From Brachypodium distachyon (lineage: Eukaryota; Streptophyta; Magnoliopsida; Poales; Poaceae), in NCBI RefSeq assembly GCF_000005505.3, contig NC_016133.3:36108737-36172736 (forward strand): 64,000 bases of DNA, in the 5' to 3' direction. The stretch's first letter is position 1; each line of letters opens with the position of its first letter. The notes below the pieces were generated by a model that worked only from the letters and a program-made list of their open reading frames with translations, searched no databases and was not told the origin of the DNA. A program made the translations under genes and the position numbers. Below are positions 10,881 to 21,640 of this stretch, one piece after another.

Positions 10881-13800
10881 CGATGGCTGGGCTCTGAACC
10901 CGGCTTACCATGAACTTGTCGCCTCCGTCTGGGAGCGCCCGTGCAATCATCTCGCCGACCCTGCGATGCGGCTTGCCAGGAAACTCAAATGGGCACGCGC
11001 TGAGTCTAAGAAGTGGGAGGCTACGAAACATCCGGACGCGATCCTCTCCCAGTGCCGTCTTGTCATCGACCTCCTTGACTGCCTGGAGGAACGACGCTGG
11101 CTCTCCTCTGTCGAGGCTCTTCTCCGTGTTTGGTCAAGGGGCACTTGGAGTCCCAGGTCAAGGCAAAAGCTTTGTACTGGAAGCAGCGTGACACCATCCG
11201 CTTCTGCAAGTTGGGAGATGAAAACACCTCTTTCTTCCACGCCCGCGCCTCGGTCAGATTCCGTAAGAACAAAATTCAGGTCCTGCATGATGGGGCTCGC
11301 CTCGTCTTCAACCATGGTGACAAAGAGCATCTGCTCTCTGATTTCTACTCTGATCTCTTGGGCTCCTCCGCTCCTCCCAGGTTCACCTTTAACCTCAGGG
11401 AGCTGTATGATCCGGTCGCGGGCTTGTCGCAGCTTGAGGCGCCGTTCTCGATTGACGAAGTCCACCAAGCGGTGCTTCGTATGCGCTCTGACGCCACTCC
11501 CGGCCCCGACGGCTTTGGTCCGGCCTTCTTTAGAACCTTCTGGCCGCTTGTCAAGGGCAACCTTATGGACTTCATCTCTGCGTTCTGCGATGGTGGTGTC
11601 TCCCCCGCGCCGCTAAATCAGGCCTACATCACCCTGCTCCACAAGAAGCCGGACGTCGTCACTGCCGACGGGTTCCGGCCTATCTCCTTCCAGGGGTGCG
11701 CCCTCAAGATCCTTTGCAACGTGCTGACGAGCGGATTCAACCCCGCATTGCCAATCTGGTTGCGATGGACCAGTCTGGGTTCTTCCGCGGGAGGAACATC
11801 GCCTACAATTTTGCCTACACGACCGAGCTGGTCCAGTGCTGCCAAAAACAGCGCACCGCTGCCGTTGTGCTGAAACTAGACTTTCGGAAAGCTTTCGACA
11901 CTGTAGAGTGGGCTGCCCTGGACGCCATCCTCGCCGCTCGTGGCTTTGGTGAACGCTGGCGTGTCGTCGCACGGGGCTCCGACACCGGGGATGCGCGGGC
12001 ACCCCCTTTTAGGTTCGGCAGTGGGCTACGGGGATCGCTCCGGCGATCACCGGCGGAACCGATGCAAAGCGTAAGAACACACCAAGAACGCATGCACACA
12101 CTTTTTACCTAGGTTCGGGCCACCTTGCGGTGTAAAGCCCTACGTCCTGATTGTCTGAGTTTGTATTACTGTAAAATCGACTGTTTACAGGTCGCCGGGG
12201 AAGATTCCCGGGTACTCTCCTCTTTGGCTAAGTACTGCTTGCCACTCTGGGTCACTACCGGTGGTGAACTGCTTGTTGGTTGAACGAGCGAACCAACGAA
12301 CCGAAAAAAGAACCATTTAGTCCGTCCGTGTGTGCGTGTATGTGTGCGAACCGAACCCTTTGACCGTTGGTGGGGTCCTCCTTTTATAACCAAGGGGATA
12401 TCACAGGTGCCACGGTGCATGGTTTACAAGTGGCGAGCAAGGAGTTCGGGCAGCTCCTCCTCGGTGCGCTGGCATGCATGCATGAGCGCCAACCCCTTGG
12501 CTAGGGGTCTAAGGCCTAAGAACTAGCTCTGGGCAGCCACTGTTTGCTCGACTAGACGGATAACGCCCCTCCTGTCAGCTCATTAAATGCGCCGTGCGCC
12601 TCACTCTTTGTCCTGACGAAACTGTACACTGGGTGCCCGCCGCGCGCCCATGTGGCGATGCTGCTCTGTTCGCTCGGCCCCGCCCTCGCGGCGGAAACCT
12701 GTGCCCGGAAACGCCCCCTCCTGACAAGTACCTTCGCGGGAGGTGCCCAGACGGAACTATTCCCCGAAGCCCCGCTAGCCCTGCCGGGCTGGTAGCTTGC
12801 GGGGTGGCCTGCATGCTGCCGCTAGTGGTGAGATCCTTCCGAGAACCCAGCGATGTGACCCATGCGTCGTGCGCGGGTGGCACCCCGGGTGCCACTGGTG
12901 CGACATGGCGGGCTTGGATGGCCAGCATCCTCGCCTTCGGACGTGCCTCCGTCCTCCTGAATGGTGTCCCAGGCCGCTGGATCAACTACAAGCGTGGGCT
13001 ACGCCAGGGCGATCCTCTCTCGCCGTATCTCTTCATCATCGTCGCTGACCTCCTTCAACGTTTGGTTGCCGCAGGGCGCGGGGATCATCGGCTCCTCCAC
13101 CCCCTCGTCGGTGACCTCCCCTACCCCGTCATCTAGTACGCCGACGACACCCTTATCTTGCTCCGGGCTGACGAGCGGCAAGTCGTCCTCCTGCGTCGCG
13201 TCCTTGATGCCTTCTCTGACGCCACTGGCCTCCAGATTAACTTTGCCAAATCCGCCTTCGTGCCGATCCACATCGACCCCCCCCCCCCCCCGTGCCCTTG
13301 CGATGGCTCGCTCCATCGGCTGCTTGGTTGCGGAGTTCCCGCAAGAATACCTCGGGCTGCCCCTGTCCGTCTTAAAACTCCGAGTTTGTGACCTCCAGCA
13401 CCTCGTCGTCAAGCTAGAGAAGCGGGGGCCCGGCTGGCGCTCCCACCTTCTCTTCGCGGGGGGCCGCCTGGTGCTCACCGACTCCGTCCTGTCGGCCCTT
13501 CCCTCCTTCGCCATGAGCGTTGTCCATCTTCCCAAGACCATCCTCACCGAGATGCATCGCCCCCGTCGCGGGCTCTTCAGGAAAGGCGCTGTTAGCTGCA
13601 GTGGCGGTGACTGTCAGGTGGCCTGGTCTCGTGCCTGCCGGGCGCGCTCCGATGGTGGCCTGGGTCTCAAGGACCTGGCTGTCCAGAACGACTGCCTCCT
13701 CGCGAAGTTCATCTTCAGGCTCCTCGTCAGAGATGATTCCCCATGGGCGCGCTGGGTTAGGCGGTGGTACGGTGAGTTTGGGATCGTCGACCCGGCTGCG

Positions 13801-14695
13801 GCGTCAGACACTTCATTCTGGCGCGCGCTTAAGTCCGTGTTCCCCCGTGTGTGGGATCTCTCCGTTGTCCACGTAGGCGCTGGTGAGCGCGTGTCGTTCT
13901 GGCTCGATCGCTGGATCCGGGGCGGCACCCTTGCTCTCAAGTTCCCCGCCCTCTTCTCTCACTGCTTGGCCCCTGCTGCGAGCGTGGCCTCCTTGATCAG
14001 CCCCAAAGGCCTGATTCTCCCGATGCGCCCCCGCCCAACCTCATGGCCAGCACCGAGCTCGCCGAACTCTGTCACTTGAGGCTTCTCGGCTCTCTGCGGC
14101 TTCGGATGTTCGGCTCCTGCGTAATGGTGCGAAGCCCTCTGCTCGGAGCCTGTACAAGCTTCTTCACCCGCCTGCGACTCTCGTGCCGCTCGGTGACATC
14201 AACTGGAATAACTTTGCCCCGAAGAAGGTCCAGATCTTTTTCTGGGTTGCTCGGCATGGGAACACCAGGACGAGGGAGCTGCCCCACCGTCACGGCTTGC
14301 TCCCCACCGCCTCCTGTCCCTTTTGCCCCATCTCCGTTGACGAAGATCTACTCCACCTCCTGGGGAGATGTCTGCGTCTGTTCTCTTTGTGGCAGGCGCT
14401 GGGCGTCCCCATTGCCGCTGCCGTGGGCGCCCCCGACTTACGTGGCATGTGCGATGCCATCTCGGCGGCGCTCCACGGACTTCACTCCTCTCATGCGAAC
14501 ACATTCCTACTCCTGCTGTTTTGGACGAGCTGGAAGAGTAGGAACCGGCATGTGTTCGATGGCGTCCCCCACTCCGACTTGCTCTTGGCGAGCTCTATCC
14601 ATGATCTGGTCGCCATCTGGTCCTCCCGAGCCCCCCGTTCGATCCCCCCAAACCTTTTGTTGATCTTGGTTCTTCCCTCCCCCCCCTCCTTGTAA
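10880..14695 (+). pseudogene. LINE A ORF2: reverse transcriptase and zf-RVT region
   Basis: Recognisable blocks run in order through shifting frames: NPAYHELVASVWE and ARKLKWARAESKKWE (linker); FCKLGDENTSFFHA; the RT entry SDATPGPDGFGPAFF; YITLLHKKPD with FRPISF; then VVLKLDFRKAFDTVEW. After the solo LTR come LLNGVPGRWINYKRGLRQGD with PLSPYLF, and the catalytic YADD box. The codon just before YADD is TAG (13134-13136), where Gln is usual. Later parts are YLGLPLSVLKLR, the thumb, and a C-terminal Cys-rich zf-RVT segment (CPFC then HLLGRC, about 14290-14380). Frameshifts lie near 11125, 11750, 13290 and 14060. A C-run at about 13278-13291 coincides with one of them. The ORF is dead. Confidence 0.85.
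11962..12905 (-). mobile_element. Solo LTR, related to the Tat LTR, inserted in LINE A
   Basis: A 944-bp segment with TGTCG at the left and CGACA at the right interrupts the LINE RT frame. It is flanked on both sides by TGGCG (11957-11961 and 12906-12910), a 5-bp target duplication as made by LTR-element integrase. Removing the insert plus one TGGCG rejoins the LINE frame at ERW-RAW-MASIL. Read on the minus strand it shows a U3/R/U5 layout with TATAAAAGG, a GGACGTAGGG block and an end block shared with the 3' LTR at 10100. No internal domain or second LTR is present, so it is a solo LTR left by unequal or intra-element recombination. Confidence 0.92.
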
Positions 14696-14760
14696 CCTCT
14701 TCCTTTTTTTTTTGTTCAATAAAGAAGTTTGGTTCAGGTGGGGGCCTTCTAAACAAAAAC

Positions 14761-15360
14761 CTAATCGCTGGAACGTGCAGCTGCACTTTTTGACTCGAGC
14801 GAGCGCACCCTGTGTACACCGTCCGATCGATCAGACGAGAGGGCCACTCGTTCCGACTAGGTGACCTGTTTCCTGCGTGTATCTCGCAGATTCGTTCCAT
14901 CCACCATCGAATCACGTCGGTCACGCATTCCCTGCGTCTGACCTCAAGGCCTAGGCGCTCTCCGTCGCAGCCTCCTTCTCGCAGCCGCCGCGGCCGCCTT
15001 CCCCCTCCTCGTCCTTGCAGCCTTTGGTTACGAATTGAGAAAGTTCAAGCAGATGAAACGGGAACTAAAGGGCAGAATCGATTCGTGGGATGGAGGGGAA
15101 TAAGTCCCATGGAGGAAAAACCTATAGGGGAGAGAGAATTGAAGGAGAGTTCATCAGGCATGTGTGCTGCTGGAGTTTCTTCTGGATGTTGGACGTAAGG
15201 AGGAAGAAGACGACCAGGATTCGGTCGGTTGGGCCAGAGATGTGGTCAGGAACTAGATGGGCCGGTAAGGGGTGTTGCGGCCCAGGAAGGAAAGATAAGG
15301 AGGAGAAAAAGGAAAAAAAAAAAGGAGGGAGAGGTGGGCTGAGGCCCAGGAAAAAATAGC
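14761..15360. other. Unassigned GC-moderate segment
   Basis: Follows the LINE A tail. It contains a CT-rich stretch at 14950-15030 and a purine-rich stretch at 15285-15355 (GGAAAAAAAAAAGG region). Open frames here (for example 14812-15198) show no recognisable domain and no codon regularity. It may be the flank of the AT-rich repeat region that follows, or an unrecognised transposon end. No terminal repeats were identified. Confidence 0.3.
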
Positions 15361-15839
15361 CCAGATAATTGCTTGCTATTTGATCAAAGTTGCTATACTA
15401 AAAAAAAAATCAAACGTGCTATACCTCGTATATTATTTGACTGATTTTTGAATATAAAATTGCTAGACATGCGTAGTTAGTTGCTATACATAAGTAGTTA
15501 GTTGGTAAAATACCCACCAGAGTTGTTTTTTCATCCAAAATTGTTAGACCCATCCAAATTTGTGAGAATAGAAAATACTGTTGCCAACTTCAGAAGAAAA
15601 GATGGGAAGGGGATATGGGCTCGTTAGTTCCTGGTCGCAACTTTACTTTTCTTATAAAACTTTTAAACATGTGTATTTAGTTTATTAAATATCCATGATA
15701 TGCTTTTTGACACAAAATTTTTGCACATATCCAATGTTTAGAGAACAAAAGATAATGTTGCGAGCTGCAGAAAAATTCGTTAGCATAAACGACAAAATTG
15801 ACACACATTGACGAAAGTTGCGACACACCAAAGATGTCT
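15361..15839. other. AT-rich DNA leading into the 21-bp repeat array
   Basis: AT-rich sequence with scattered motifs of the type TTGCTATAC, TTGCTAGAC and TTGTTAGAC. These look like strongly degenerate versions of the repeat that becomes regular after about 15840. No ORF of interest. Confidence 0.4.
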
Positions 15840-17180
15840 ACACTAGAGTGGATATTGCTTGAGTAGAGCGAAAATTGCCACTGGTATACGAGCCAAAATT
15901 GTTAATATGAGAGATAAAGTTGGTAGTAGTTAAGCAATGGTTGCTAGTATGGGAGCACTAGTTGCTAGTATGAGACTCAAACTTGCCGGTAATAAGATAA
16001 AGTTGCCAACTCGTATACCAAAATTGTTTGTGATAGAGCGAAATTGCCAGTAGTAGCCAAAGTTACTAATATGCGAGTCAAAGTATCTGGATTGGAACCA
16101 AAGTTGCTATTTCGAGAGTCAAAGTTGTCGATGTATCAGTCTTGAGTTGTTAGCATATGAGTCAAAATCGCCTGCGTAGAAGCCAAAGTTGCTATTTTGA
16201 GACTCAAAGTTGCCGATATATAAATCAAAAGTTGTTATTATGTGAGTCAAAGTTGCTACTGTGAGAGTCAAAGGTGCCGATATAGACACCAAAGTTGCTA
16301 ATATGTGGCTCAAAGTTGCTAGTTTGTGAAAAATTGCTGGTATAGCAGCCAAAGTTGCTAGTATGCTAGTCAAAGTTGCCGATATAGATACCAAAGTTGC
16401 TAATATGTGAGTCAAAGTTGTTAGTATAGCATTCAAAGTTGTTATTATGTGAAAAGTTACCGGTGTAGCACCCAAAGTTGCTAGTATGCTCGGGTGAAAG
16501 TTGTCGGTACAGTGGCCATGGCTTCTAGCATGATAGTCAAAATTATCTATATAGAAACCAAAATTGTTAGTATGTAAATCAAAATTTCCAGTCTAGCAGC
16601 CAAACTTGTTACTATGTGAAAAGTTACTGGTGTAACACCCAAAGTTGCTAGCGTGCGAGTGAAGTTGCCAATATAGGATTCATGATTGCTACTACGATAG
16701 TCAAAGTTGCGAGTATAACGACCAAAGTTGTTTCTTTGTGAGTGAAAGTTGCAGATAAAACTACTAAAGTTGCTATTATGTGAGTCAAAATTATTAATAG
16801 AGAAGACAAAGTAATTAGTATGGTAGTCAAAGTTGTCGGTATAACAAAATTGCTAGTATGTGAGTGAAATTTGCTGATAGCTACCAAAGTGCTAATATAT
16901 ATATGAGTCAAAATTTGTCAGTATAAGAACTAAAGTTGCTAGTATATAAATGAATGTTGCCCGTATAGAAGAAAAAGTTGGTATTATGTGAGCGAGAGTT
17001 GCCGGTGTAGTAGTCAAAACTGATAGTACAATAGTTAAAATTGCCGTTATAGATAAAAGTGCAACCAGGCACACAAAATTGTTAGTATAAGTGGCAAAGT
17101 TCCTAAAATGGAGGAAAAACTGTTGGTGCTATGCATGCAAGACAAAGTTGCAAGTTCGAGAACCGTAGTTGCATTGTTTA
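15840..17180. repeat. Degenerate tandem array, 21-bp unit
   Basis: A long run of imperfect units built around CAAAGTTGCTAGTATGTGAG. Successive units alternate a TTGCTAGTATGTGA type and a TTGCCGATATAGAC type. The best-preserved stretch is 16200-16480, where consecutive units can be marked off at 21 bp with occasional 18-bp variants. Because both lengths are multiples of three, the minus strand stays open for long stretches (16119-16475) and spells a seven-residue motif of the type T-H-I-L-A-T-L. The frame breaks elsewhere, so coding is unlikely. Origin unknown; it may be an internal array of a larger DNA transposon. Confidence 0.8.
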
Positions 17181-17428
17181 TCATAAAAGTTGCTTTTAGT
17201 AAAGTATTGGTTAAAATATACCAAACATGGATTGAAAATCTCATCACGAAAGAACCAACAATGATGAAAACAGATCATAATTTCGACGCTGGTTTTGAAA
17301 GTTATGACATTTTAAATTTTTTGAAAAAGAAATAATTGCACCATGCAGCCAACCACTCAGTGTGCATGCGGCGGACGAGCTACCGAGAAATCGCGTTCTG
17401 ATTAGAGGACGGAGACCACGTATTAATC

Positions 17429-18424
17429 ATGAATACAAAAGTAGCGTTTCCGTATTCGCGTTGGCTGGTTTGCTCGCTCGCTAGTCGGGTCAAAAAAGAA
17501 AACCGCGGCGGACAAGGCCGCGCCTCTCCTCGCCGGCGCGAGCAGCCTCGCGCCCCTCCGCCGCACCGCCTGCATGAAGCCCGAGCACCTCCTGGCCGTC
17601 CGCAGCGCGGTCACCTCCGAGGAGGTGCTCTGCGTTCGGACGCGCGGCGTCCTGACCCCCCTCCTCGCCTGGTGTGGGTTCGAGTGCGCGCTCGCGATAG
17701 CGGCGACGCCATCGCGCCGCATCCTCACGGCGCCGGCGCACGCGGCCGTGCCCCTGCCCCGCCTCTCGGTGCCGACCAACGCCGCGTCTGGGTTCCTAAG
17801 AACCGGAACCCTTCTCCCGTCAGCAGCGTCGACCGGGACGTTCCTCCCCTCTGCAGCGGCGACAGCGACCGCGACCCTTCTCACGTCGGCCGCGTCAACT
17901 GCAACACTCCTCCGACTCCGAGAAGCAACGCTACCCCCGTCGAGCAGGCCGAGCCGGTGGCTGATGAAGTAGATGCCGAAGATGGCGAGGCGGAGCCGGT
18001 GGCTGAGCAAGGAGAAGCCGAAGATGGCGCGGCCCAGCCGATGGCTGAGCAAGGAGAAGCCGAAGAGCCGGTTCAAGACGATCGTGCTGCTGAGATTCAG
18101 AGTGCCAATGTCAGGCTACAGGAACTGTACTTGCTTATGGAGCATCTGCACGACCGGGTTCGCACCCACGCCGCCGACGCACGACACATGCAAATCCGAG
18201 CCAACGCTTCAGCAGATTCTGTTGATAGCTCCTTCCTCGCAAGGACCAGGGACATCGTCGCCAGAGCAATTGCAAAGTATGATTACTGTTCGGGCGTTGC
18301 CGGCGACCTACGACATGAGATACGTGGGCTCCTCGGAGTACCACTGCCGCTGCCTCAGATTCTGGAGACTCACCCGGAGGCCCTCTTGCCGTCGTGCTTA
18401 CTTCGACGGAGTCGCCGTAAGTGA
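17429..18424 (+). CDS. Hypothetical protein, acidic repeat region
   Basis: A 331-codon ORF in GC-rich DNA, sharply different from the AT-rich array on its left. The first 130 codons are Arg/Pro-rich and overlap an alternative frame (17574-17972), so the true N terminus is doubtful. The second half is more convincing. It has three imperfect copies of an acidic unit (EPVAEQGEAEDG, about 17950-18070), then a helical segment rich in Arg, Ala, Gln and Asp (AEIQSANVRLQELYLLMEHL, then ARTRDIVARAIAKYDY), and a basic end. I do not recognise a domain. It could be a low-expressed gene, one exon of a spliced gene, or host sequence carried by a transposon. Confidence 0.3.
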   Translation: MNTKVAFPYSRWLVCSLASRVKKENRGGQGRASPRRREQPRAPPPHRLHEARAPPGRPQRGHLRGGALRSDARRPDPPPRLVWVRVRARDSGDAIAPHPHGAGARGRAPAPPLGADQRRVWVPKNRNPSPVSSVDRDVPPLCSGDSDRDPSHVGRVNCNTPPTPRSNATPVEQAEPVADEVDAEDGEAEPVAEQGEAEDGAAQPMAEQGEAEEPVQDDRAAEIQSANVRLQELYLLMEHLHDRVRTHAADARHMQIRANASADSVDSSFLARTRDIVARAIAKYDYCSGVAGDLRHEIRGLLGVPLPLPQILETHPEALLPSCLLRRSRRK

Positions 18425-20568
18425 TGGATCTGCCAGCTTCTATGATGTTTCGTAGTTCATGTGATTCAAATCATTGTTCAGCTTATGCGTAGTTTCGTAT
18501 ATGTAGCTCCGTATGACTGTACAGCTTGAATTCAGATTCAAGAACAGTTATGGGAATTTCCCATCTGATTTGGTCCTAGGATGGATCTGGAAAAGTAAAT
18601 TGTTCCTAAACTCAAAGTATCTGCCTGGCTTAATAAATCCAATTCCTCCTCCTGTTGGCTTTGTCCCTCTGCCTTCATGGAGGACTGATCATCTGTTGTT
18701 GACTGCTCAAATCTGATTATCTGTTTTTTGGTACAGTAAGTGGGCACAAGACGTAGGCTGCCCTTTGAATAAAGCAAACCAACATCGAAATCAGGAATTA
18801 AGGAGTTAAATGCTCTATCTATCATTAAGAACCACAAGCAACCTGTTAAATGTAACAGATTAGATTTCTAACACATTCAGAGGTATTACTTGGCCCCTAG
18901 CATGCTCATTTGGCACTCTATGAGTATTTCTTAGAAGCACAAGGTCTTTCCCTGGCTAGCCTTTCAAAATTGCCTTAACACGCGGAGTAATATGATCAAG
19001 AAGCAGTGGAAGGATATTGATCATGGCTACTGTGATCTCTGCACAGCTCACTATCTTTGGTCAGGTTTGAGATTAATCAATCAGGCCACTCGAGCATCTT
19101 TGTCCATTAACTTTCTTGAAGAAATGAGTGCACAAAACAGCAATTGGTATATCTATTCTTCAGCTTGCGCCACTCAACTATGGCATGCCCTGAACGCAAG
19201 AGTTTTCCATAATGACAACCTTCCTATTCACATTATTAAGTGAAGAAACTCTGCGTCTCGAGTGTTAGAACTAGTAAGGAAGCACTCAAGCTCTGCCTTC
19301 TTCAGTGGGAGGACAAACTTTTCTGATAGATCACTGTACTGAACTTTAGTTTTCTTTCTTATTTGTTTTGACCCTTTTTTAAGGCCTTTCTGTACTTCAG
19401 ATATTGTGTCTTCTTGGAATATATAAGGTAGACAATTATCAAAACAAAAACTCCGGAAACAACATCAAAATACTGCGAACCATAAAACGTAAGCAACATC
19501 TCTGGTTTTTCTATTTCCTCTAATTTGAAATTAATCCACAACATCGAAATGCGGAGATATTTCAGTAAAAAAGCTGAAGGATCACAGGACTGTAACCCTT
19601 GATATATCATGGCAGCAAAAGTACTAAACTGCTTACGTTTGTCAACACTTAAAGCCAAAAGAGGGGCCTACAGTTCAGTTCAGACATATGGATAACTTAA
19701 TAAATGGGAAGAATCTAAAATTCAGTTAAATTATTCTTAATCATATCCGACATGAATTTCAGAAAGTTAGATACTGAAAGTGAGCATCCAAAATAACTGT
19801 GTGAACACCAACACATTTCTTTTTCTTTTTTAATAAGAAGGCAGAGAGTTTTATATCTTATATATTCAAGACAGGCCGATGGTGAGGAACACAAATGGAA
19901 ATGTTTTTATCTAAAAAAAACAAATGGAAATATATATACAAGGAAGATACAAAATCAAGTTCGGGTTCTTTGCTTATTCAAAAGGATGATTATTCATAAA
20001 TAAATCAAAAAAACAATAGCATGATAATCAAATCCCTTTCCTTTGCCTTTTCTTTTTTCATCATGTGCAATCCAAACAAATACTGTTGGGAAATATGTGT
20101 ATCGCTTATGGTAGTTATATCTCATAATCTGATAGGTACATTACAGGTTTCAGCAACTGTTGGGAAATCTGCATTTGTCACTTATCAGTGCCACGCTAAG
20201 TATGCACTTACCGTTCTAGACTCACCCTTCTATGTTAGCGATGTACATGACAGAAATTGGAAATATTGGGGGTTTTGAGTCCCAGCAGCATGGCACAACC
20301 AATAAAATGTTGCGGGTCAAGACTTTGGCAGCTGCATAGGCTCACGACGAGTTCCAAGGTGGCCCAGCACGGCCGTGGCGCCGGTCGACCTCTCGCTGAG
20401 CCGCGGCCGTCAGGTACGTACATGCGGTCCTCAGCTTCGTGACACGGCGCGCATGGCGTCCGTCAGGCCAAACAACTCGCATGGTTCGTCATTCGTGTCG
20501 GAGCAGGTCATGATGCTCGGTGCAAGTGCAGTCGGACACGAACGACAACCGGGCGCGCGGTGAAAGCG
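18425..20568. other. Intergenic DNA with LINE debris
   Basis: No intact gene. 18992-19440 on the plus strand resembles a LINE ORF2 end: a CDLC Cys pair, then ATQLWHALNARVFHNDN, stops, and a trailing tail ending near TTGGAATATATAAGG. 19810-20010 on the minus strand resembles another LINE 3' tail (atataagatataaaactctc then T/A-rich). 20290-20560 is GC-rich without a recognisable frame and directly flanks the MULE. All LINE calls here are weak. Confidence 0.35.
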
Positions 20569-20708
20569 GAGGTAAATACACTGGCAGTCCAACTAGTTGA
20601 GAGGTGGAAGCATTTTAGTCCAAATTTTTGAAAATTTGGGTGTACTAGTCCCAAAAGTTGATTTGCGGATTCATTAGTGCGCACGGCCAATAAGAAGGCG
20701 ACACGTGG
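20569..20708 (+). repeat. MULE left terminal inverted repeat
   Basis: About 140 bp pairing with 25180-25317 in inverted orientation. The outer third is perfectly conserved and contains CTGGCAGTCCAACTAGTTGA. It lies upstream of the small plus-strand gene and probably carries its promoter, as MuDR TIRs do. Confidence 0.85.
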
Positions 20709-20940
20709 GCAGTTTAGTCGCGATTACAATCTTGCTGAAAACCCCCTGGACTGTATTGAAATTAAAGGCTCAATTCATACCGGTTCGTCCTTATTTCGTC
20801 TGTCCTTCGTCCCCCGCAGCCGCTCTGCTCTCTGTAGCCCCCCCCCCCCCCGTCTCTAACCCTAGAATCTCCCCGGCGACCACCGTCTAGGACAAATCGG
20901 CAGGGCGGCTTCCACATATTCGGAGAGGACGAATCTTGGG

Positions 20941-21486
20941 ATGGAGCGCGTTAGAGGCGGCAGGTTGGGAATGGCGATGTGCGACAGTGACGGAGGTGCG
21001 GGAGTCGCCGGCGACAGCAAGCTGTGGAGTGCGGAGGGCCGCGACGGCTGGGCAAAGATAACTAGCGAGGCATACTGGGACCCAAGAGCATGCTGCAAGG
21101 TAATTTCTCAATTTTTGGTTCGATTTCATGAATCCCCATGTTTTCTTCGGTTCAATATGGTTTCAAATTTGAATCCCCCTTTTCAGGAGAATGTTAAGGT
21201 GCATAATGCTGAAAATAATGAAACGTCGATTGTGAACAACAATGTCAGGCTTTACATGAACATGGTTGCTGCTTTGGAGGGAGAAAATCTGTTGCTGATA
21301 CAGACTGTTAAGGATCTGGAAATTGAGATGAAGAATTTGAAGCTAGAGAAGAAGATGATGGAGAGGAGGCATAGGGTAGAGATTAGAGTTAGGGATAGAA
21401 AAGAACTAGTCATTGTGATGGGAGTTGCAATCTATGTTCTTGGGTATGCATTAGCATCTTTGTTTAGCAGTGTGAAATGTACTTAA
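20941..21486 (+). CDS. MULE accessory gene: coiled coil with C-terminal membrane anchor
   Basis: Two exons predicted: 20941-21099 and 21187-21486, joined in phase 0 by an 87-bp intron (donor AAG/GTAATT, acceptor TTTTCAG/GAG), giving 152 aa. Unspliced, the frame also stays open (181 aa). The N terminus is Gly-rich with a short Cys pair (YWDPRACCK near the splice site). Residues about 60-120 form a coiled coil (ALEGENLLLIQTVKDLEIEM, then KLEKKMMERRHR). The last 25 residues include one strongly hydrophobic helix (VIVMGVAIYVLGYALASLF) ending in SSVKCT, so a tail-anchored membrane protein is predicted. Similar small proteins, often with an N-terminal GRF-type zinc finger, are known from grass MULEs; that finger is not visible here. 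The gene converges on the transposase. Function unknown. Confidence 0.65.
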   Translation: MERVRGGRLGMAMCDSDGGAGVAGDSKLWSAEGRDGWAKITSEAYWDPRACCKVISQFLVRFHESPCFLRFNMVSNLNPPFQENVKVHNAENNETSIVNNNVRLYMNMVAALEGENLLLIQTVKDLEIEMKNLKLEKKMMERRHRVEIRVRDRKELVIVMGVAIYVLGYALASLFSSVKCT

Positions 21487-21520
21487 GTTGATGTTTCAAA
21501 TCTTTGACAGTATGTAGTTT

Positions 21521-21640
21521 AGTTTGAATGATGTTTGAAATGAAGCAGTATCAGTTAATAGCTATGTTTGAATGATGTTTGAAATGAAGCAGTATTAGTT
21601 AAGTTTGAATGATGTTTGAAATGAAGCAGTATTAGTTAAT
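21521..21640 (+). repeat. Three-copy short tandem repeat, 37-45 bp
   Basis: Three consecutive copies of AGTTTGAATGATGTTTGAAA followed by TGAAGCAGTATTAGTTA. The first copy carries an 8-bp extension and a single T-to-C difference. It lies just after the stop of the MULE accessory gene, in the region where its transcript and that of the transposase converge. Confidence 0.85.

Larger units (their letters stand above)
10880..14760 (+). mobile_element. 5'-truncated L1-type LINE (LINE A), split by a solo LTR
   Basis: A GC-rich non-LTR retrotransposon represented by the C-terminal two thirds of ORF2 and a 3' tail containing a T-run and AATAAAG (about 14703-14725). The endonuclease half and ORF1 are absent. 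The left edge coincides with the end of the Tat LTR, so the missing part may lie beyond the 5' LTR, left of the window, if the Tat element landed inside this LINE in the same orientation. A solo LTR at 11962-12905 interrupts the RT domain. Confidence 0.85.

Noticed and set aside
12575..12985. Minus-strand ORF in the solo LTR region
   Set aside because: Spans the LTR-LINE junction, so it cannot be a natural gene.
10880..14695. Active LINE A
   Set aside because: Four frameshifts, a stop beside YADD and a solo LTR in the RT domain.
16119..16475. Minus-strand ORF with repeated heptads as a real protein gene
   Set aside because: Follows only from the 21-bp unit length; neighbouring array segments are closed, no start context or flanking coding sequence.
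15840..17180. CRISPR-like array
   Set aside because: Units are contiguous and degenerate with no spacers of constant length, and the host is a plant.
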